NCBI GenBank assembly: GCA_001798565.1
Contig: MGSR01000119.1
Location: forward strand, 1-17,999
Source: Deltaproteobacteria bacterium RIFCSPLOWO2_12_FULL_60_16
GTDB taxonomy: Bacteria; Desulfobacterota; Binatia; UBA9968
Length of the DNA: 17,999 bases
Direction: 5' to 3'
Made by a program: the position numbers and the translations under genes. A model generated the notes under the pieces. It did no database searches. It saw only the letters and a program-made list of their open reading frames with translations, and was not told the origin of the DNA. Position 1 is the first letter of the stretch. Each line of letters opens with the position of its first letter. Shown in pieces: positions 14,521 through 17,999 of the stretch.

Positions 14521-15608
14521 AGCGGTAAGACTGTGATCCGGGCCGGGTCAAAGGCCAGGCGGATGCCGGCGCCCACCGGGTAGCGAGCCTTTTTTCCGGC
14601 CGCGAGGACGAACGAACGCCCCCCGGCGCTCACGCTATATTCGAGATGGTCTCCCAGATAGGCGACCATCTCCACCTTCGCCTTTATCTGGTTCGGGCCG
14701 ACCTCGCCGCCGGGCAGGAGGTCGATGTCTTCGGGACGGGACAGGATACGGACCTCCTCGCCTTCAGCGAATTGGGCGGGGCGGTTATTCGCCAGGGAAA
14801 TGCGGCCGCCTGCGTTGCGCAGATCAATCCAGCTCCCCTGCGCGCTCTTCTTGACCGTTCCCCGGAGCATCACCGTCCGCCCCAGGAAGTCTCCCACGAA
14901 AGAGCTGGCCGGCGTTTCATAAAGCTCCGCCGCAACGCCCACCTGTTCCGGCCGGCCCCGGTGCACTACCGCAATGCGGTCCGACATGGCCATGGCCTCG
15001 CCCTGATCGTGCGTCACATAGAGCACCGAGAGATTCAGCCGCCGCTGCAACGACCGCAGCTCAAATCTCATCTGTTCCCGGAGCTTGGCATCGAGGTTGG
15101 AAAGGGGTTCATCGAGAAGCAAGACCGCCGGCGTATAGGCCAGGGCGCGCGCCAGGGCCACGCGCTGCTGCTGTCCCCCCGAGAGCTCGGTGGCGCCGCG
15201 CTCCGCCAGCCCTTGAAGGCCGACAAGATCAAGCGCTCCCAAGACCCGCTCTTTTACGGCCGCGGCCGGCTCCCGGCGCACCCTGAGGGGAAAGGCGACA
15301 TTCTCAAAAACAGTGAGATGGGGCCAGATCGCATAAGATTGAAAAACCATTCCCATCCGGCGCTTGTCCGGCGGCACAAAAATTCCCCGCTTGGGCGAGG
15401 CGATCGGGATGCCGTTGAGCAGGATCTCGCCCTCGTCCGGTTCTTCCAGGCCGGCCACCAGCCTGAGAGTGGTGGTCTTGCCGCAGCCCGAAGGGCCCAG
15501 CAGGGTAAAGAACTCGCCGGGGGCCACCGCAAAGCTCATCCGATCGACGGCGAGAGCAGGACCGAAGCGTTTGGTGACCTCGACAAACTCGATAACCGCT
15601 TGCGCCAT
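14517..15608 (-). CDS. ABC transporter ATP-binding protein B (PotA/FbpC type)
   Basis: This 363-residue ATPase has Walker A GPSGCGKT at 38-45, Q-loop Q90, LSGGQ at 142-146, Walker B D166-E167, SNLD after it, and H-loop H200. A TOBE-type tail follows residue ~235 ([13 protein letters not shown]). Compared with ATPase A, the segment around the Q-loop is nearly identical ([26 protein letters not shown] against [26 protein letters not shown], each quoted for comparison of positions 84-109), so the pair are paralogues. Its ATG at 15608 has only a weak ribosome binding site. It overlaps permease B by 4 nt. A 156-bp gap separates it from the Rieske gene, so it could begin its own transcript. Confidence 0.94.
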   Translation of the reverse strand: [363 protein letters not shown]

Positions 15609-15764
15609 AGGTTTCGTTGATCCTGCTGATACATCACTTTATAGTCTTTTGCCAAGACCAATCCCCTGGAATTTATTTTCCCAATCCCGTTGCTTTCAGA
15701 GCTCTGCTGCGGGGAAGGTGAAGTGAGGCAGGAACGGCAAACCTATCCTATGACCCTCCGGGGG
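15609..15764. other. Rieske to ATPase B spacer, possible internal promoter region
   Basis: This is the longest gap in the cluster (156 bp). On the minus strand there is a -10-like TATAAA at 15638-15643, about 30 bp before the ATPase B start, but no matching -35 at 16-18 bp. TGACCC/GGGTCA at 15751-15756 and 15762-15767 forms a 6-bp stem overlapping the Rieske stop codon. It has no T run, so it is not a clear intrinsic terminator. Nothing else was recognised. Confidence 0.3.
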
Positions 15765-16952
15765 TCAAACACCCGCCCGGGCTTCCCGGGAAGGAATCCT
15801 GAGCTGATGCTGAGTTTCCGGGCCGTGGAGCGATTCCTCCAGCTTGGTATCGATCATCTTGTCTTGGGCTGCATCCCTGACGATCCCCAGCGGGTCGAGG
15901 CCTTGCTGTACCTTGGCGATCTCCCGCTTCATGATCTCCCTCAGCATCACCACGCCGCGATCCGAGGTGGCAAGCCTCTCATGGGTGCGATCCGCCAGCG
16001 GTCCCTGGGTCTCCCAGGCCATGTGGTCCTGCGCCTGCACCTCGTCCATCCTGAAGTGGGTGAAGGGATGAACGGCGTCGGGGGGGTCTTTGTACGCTTT
16101 AACATATTCGACCGGAGGGTCCCCCTCCTCCTCCACGATCCTTCCGCCCTCCGTGGGAAAAAAGCGCACGATGAAAATCTTCGTATGGGTATCGTCCATC
16201 GGCACGCGAATCTGCGTCCCGTTGCCCTGGCGCAAGATATTGGGAAAAATCAGCGGGTGCTCATCCACGATCCCGCTTTTATAAGTCCTCTTTTTCATGA
16301 TGCCGTACGCGGATTCGTAAAACTCGAACTGTTCTATGTCGTCGGTAAACCCCCGGGTCGTGTTGACGGGCGTCCTCCCCTTCATAGCCGTATTTTGATG
16401 CAAAATCTGGAGATGGGCCGGGTCCACGGAGTTCTCCATAGCCTGGAACCAGTTACAGTCCAGCTGCGGTTGAATGAAGATTTTTCTTCTCCCGTCTCTG
16501 CGCGCCCAGACATCGTATTTCGGTATGAGCGGAGCCGGCTTGGGGCCCATGTGGGTCCAGTATAAACCGATAAACTTTTGCGCCGGGTAGCCCTTGTGCT
16601 TCACGGTGAGATGAAACCTGCTCTGCGCGGGCTCCGCCGGGCACTCGAGACAGCTTCCCTCCACATCGTAGAGCCAGCCGTGATAAGGGCAGGCGATCCC
16701 TCTCTCCTCGACCCTGCCGTAGGAGAGGGACGCGCCGCGGTGCGAGCAGCGGTCGGCAATCAGCCCCACCCTCCCTTTGAGATCGCGAAACAGCACCAGA
16801 TCCTCGCCGAGGATCCTTACAAGCTTGGCGGGATTTTTCTCGGTGAGCTCGCCGGCTACGGCAACCGGCAGCCAATAGCGACGCAAAAGCTCCCCTGCCG
16901 GCGTTCCCGGACCGACCCGGGTGAGCGTCTCGTTTTCTTCTCGGCTCAGCAT
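15765..16952 (-). CDS. Rieske non-heme iron oxygenase, alpha subunit (phthalate 4,5-dioxygenase-like)
   Basis: This 395-residue oxygenase hydroxylates or demethylates aromatic acids in the cytosol, taking electrons from a separate reductase. The Rieske [2Fe-2S] motif is C69-x-H71 ... C88-xx-H91. The mononuclear iron site is in NSVDPAHLQILH, with bridging D177 and ligands H180 and H185. A third carboxylate ligand is expected in the C-terminal region. The N-terminus (ENETLTRVGPGTPAGELLRRYW) and the C-terminal TSDRGVVMLR segment resemble the single-subunit phthalate 4,5-dioxygenase/vanillate demethylase branch. ATG 16952 follows GAGGAGGA. SBP3 ends 26 bp upstream. No ferredoxin or reductase gene is present in the window, so its electron partner is elsewhere or beyond the edge. 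The substrate cannot be read from the sequence. Confidence 0.92.
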   Translation of the reverse strand: MLSREENETLTRVGPGTPAGELLRRYWLPVAVAGELTEKNPAKLVRILGEDLVLFRDLKGRVGLIADRCSHRGASLSYGRVEERGIACPYHGWLYDVEGSCLECPAEPAQSRFHLTVKHKGYPAQKFIGLYWTHMGPKPAPLIPKYDVWARRDGRRKIFIQPQLDCNWFQAMENSVDPAHLQILHQNTAMKGRTPVNTTRGFTDDIEQFEFYESAYGIMKKRTYKSGIVDEHPLIFPNILRQGNGTQIRVPMDDTHTKIFIVRFFPTEGGRIVEEEGDPPVEYVKAYKDPPDAVHPFTHFRMDEVQAQDHMAWETQGPLADRTHERLATSDRGVVMLREIMKREIAKVQQGLDPLGIVRDAAQDKMIDTKLEESLHGPETQHQLRIPSREARAGV

Positions 16953-16978
16953 GGCTCTATCCTCCTCGCCACTGTTTT

Positions 16979-17999
16979 CTATTTCTTACGGCTTTTCGCC
17001 AGCGCCTCATTAACGATCTTCAAGAGCGGCTTCACATTCTCATATTGCGGCAAGCTGCTGATCAGGTATTTTCCGCCTTCTTTCGGCACCAGGCGCGGAT
17101 CGCTCAACATCTCCTTGGGAATATCGGTTCTAAGCGAGTTGTTGTCGGTCTTCTTTTGCCACTCGATCTGTCCCTCTTTCGAGAGCAACCAGTTGACAAA
17201 AACCTTCGCCGCGCCGGGGTGGGGCGCTTTGTTGATCAAGCTCACGTGGCCAAAGCCGCCGGATATATGGCCCTCCGCGGGAGAGACTTCAAGCACTCCT
17301 AGAGGGAGCCCCTTTTTACTGGCGTCCACAATATCGTTTCGCGTGGAGAAGATAGAGATGTGGAACTTGCCCTGGGCCACCCAATCCAGGATGAGCCTTT
17401 GATCCCTGCTGATCGTGAGATCCATCTCGCCGAAGAGCCTGCGGACAAACTCAGGCCCTAAAATGGGATTGTAATAGACTCCCCGGATGGTCTGGATATG
17501 CCCTCGCGCTTTGGGATCGTAGGCCACCATCTTTCCCTTCCACTTGGGATGAAGCACATCCCAATAGGACTTTATCTCGTCGGAATTCACGAGCTTCGTG
17601 TTGTAGGCGCCGATATGAGATTGGGCGTTCCCTTGCATGATGAAAACGTACTGACCCTTGGGGTCCGCATAGAGGTGCTTGTTCGTGAACCAGAGCGACT
17701 GGTCGCTATTTTCAGGGAGAATCAAAGCGGGCGGGAGGGGATCGAGGATCGCGCCCTTGAAAAGGACCAGGACCATCGTTCCCGAGCCGCCCACGAAAAC
17801 ATCCCCAAGGTATTTGCCGGCCGTCCTCTCGGCGACAAGCCGCTGGGCGTTGCTGCTTCCCGAACCGGGCACATAGACGAGTTTAATTTTCGGGTGCGCC
17901 GCCGAGAACGAGTTGATGGCATTCTGATAGTGCACCCCCGGCGGACCATAAATGGTCACCTGCCCTTCTTTCTCCGCCTCCGCCAGCGTCTTGTCCCAC
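16979..17999 (-). CDS. SBP3, family-1 solute-binding protein, N-terminus cut off by window edge
   Basis: The reading frame is open to the right edge: codons before the internal GTG at 17959 read WDKTLAEAEKEGQ, matching the mature start of SBP1 (WEKTLQAAKKEGQ). So only the signal peptide and a few residues are missing, and 340 residues are present. It shares SBP1 landmarks: LGDVFVGGSG, ILDPLPPALILPE, YADPKGQYVF, YWDVLHPKWKGK and NKAPHPGAAKVFVNWLLS. It lacks the CxxC seen in SBP1 and SBP2. It is the first visible gene of the cluster, followed 26 bp later by the Rieske oxygenase. It presumably delivers a substrate to permease A or B. The earlier part of the operon lies outside the window. Confidence 0.9.
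   Translation of the reverse strand, partial: WDKTLAEAEKEGQVTIYGPPGVHYQNAINSFSAAHPKIKLVYVPGSGSSNAQRLVAERTAGKYLGDVFVGGSGTMVLVLFKGAILDPLPPALILPENSDQSLWFTNKHLYADPKGQYVFIMQGNAQSHIGAYNTKLVNSDEIKSYWDVLHPKWKGKMVAYDPKARGHIQTIRGVYYNPILGPEFVRRLFGEMDLTISRDQRLILDWVAQGKFHISIFSTRNDIVDASKKGLPLGVLEVSPAEGHISGGFGHVSLINKAPHPGAAKVFVNWLLSKEGQIEWQKKTDNNSLRTDIPKEMLSDPRLVPKEGGKYLISSLPQYENVKPLLKIVNEALAKSRKK

Noticed and set aside
14646..15620. 324-aa plus-strand ORF opposite ATPase B
   Set aside because: The minus strand encodes a full ABC ATPase with all motifs, so this is an antisense shadow.
17957..17959. Start of SBP3 at GTG 17959
   Set aside because: The open frame continues upstream with residues that align to the conserved mature N-terminus of SBP1, so this is an internal valine and the gene is cut by the edge.

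Overview
This GC-rich window comes from a free-living bacterium that probably takes up and degrades organic acids or aromatic compounds. The short intergenic repeats and the mix of gene families suggest an uncultured soil or sediment lineage (Desulfobacterota/Binatota, Rokubacteria or NC10-like). That placement is an impression and was not tested.

Left edge (1-2942): two housekeeping genes diverge. guaB (IMP dehydrogenase, minus strand, C-terminus cut off by the window edge) and comM (YifB/ComM AAA+ helicase, plus strand, complete) share a 313-bp intergenic region. On the guaB side this region holds an intrinsic-terminator-like hairpin just upstream of the guaB ribosome binding site, so guaB may be controlled by attenuation.

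Centre to right edge (2987-17999): thirteen minus-strand genes form one co-directional cluster. In transcription order they are: family-1 solute-binding protein (SBP3, cut by the window edge), Rieske ring-hydroxylating oxygenase, ABC ATPase B, fused ABC permease B, SBP2, a leaderless NMT1-type binding-fold protein, SBP1, a bicupin, a LigJ-like amidohydrolase, a RidA-family protein, a class II aldolase/adducin-family protein, fused ABC permease A and ABC ATPase A. Gaps are short and most genes have clear Shine-Dalgarno sequences. The two longest gaps, 156 and 119 bp, may hold regulatory or processing sites.

How it may work together (inference): two paralogous FbpBC/PotA-like import cassettes, served by three related periplasmic binding proteins, import one or several small carboxylated substrates. 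The Rieske oxygenase, bicupin, LigJ-like hydratase, RidA protein, aldolase-family decarboxylase or aldolase, and possibly the leaderless binding-fold protein, then process the substrate in the cytoplasm. Several of these families recur in phthalate, protocatechuate 4,5-cleavage and 3-hydroxyanthranilate pathways. The combination does not match any one textbook pathway, and no Rieske reductase, dihydrodiol dehydrogenase, LigAB or regulator is visible.

The most unusual DNA feature is a set of degenerate heptanucleotide tandem repeats around SBP2. Two of the tracts are translated and encode the n-region and hydrophobic core of its signal peptide. Because 7 is not a multiple of 3, gain or loss of a unit would shift the reading frame, so SBP2 could be phase-variable.
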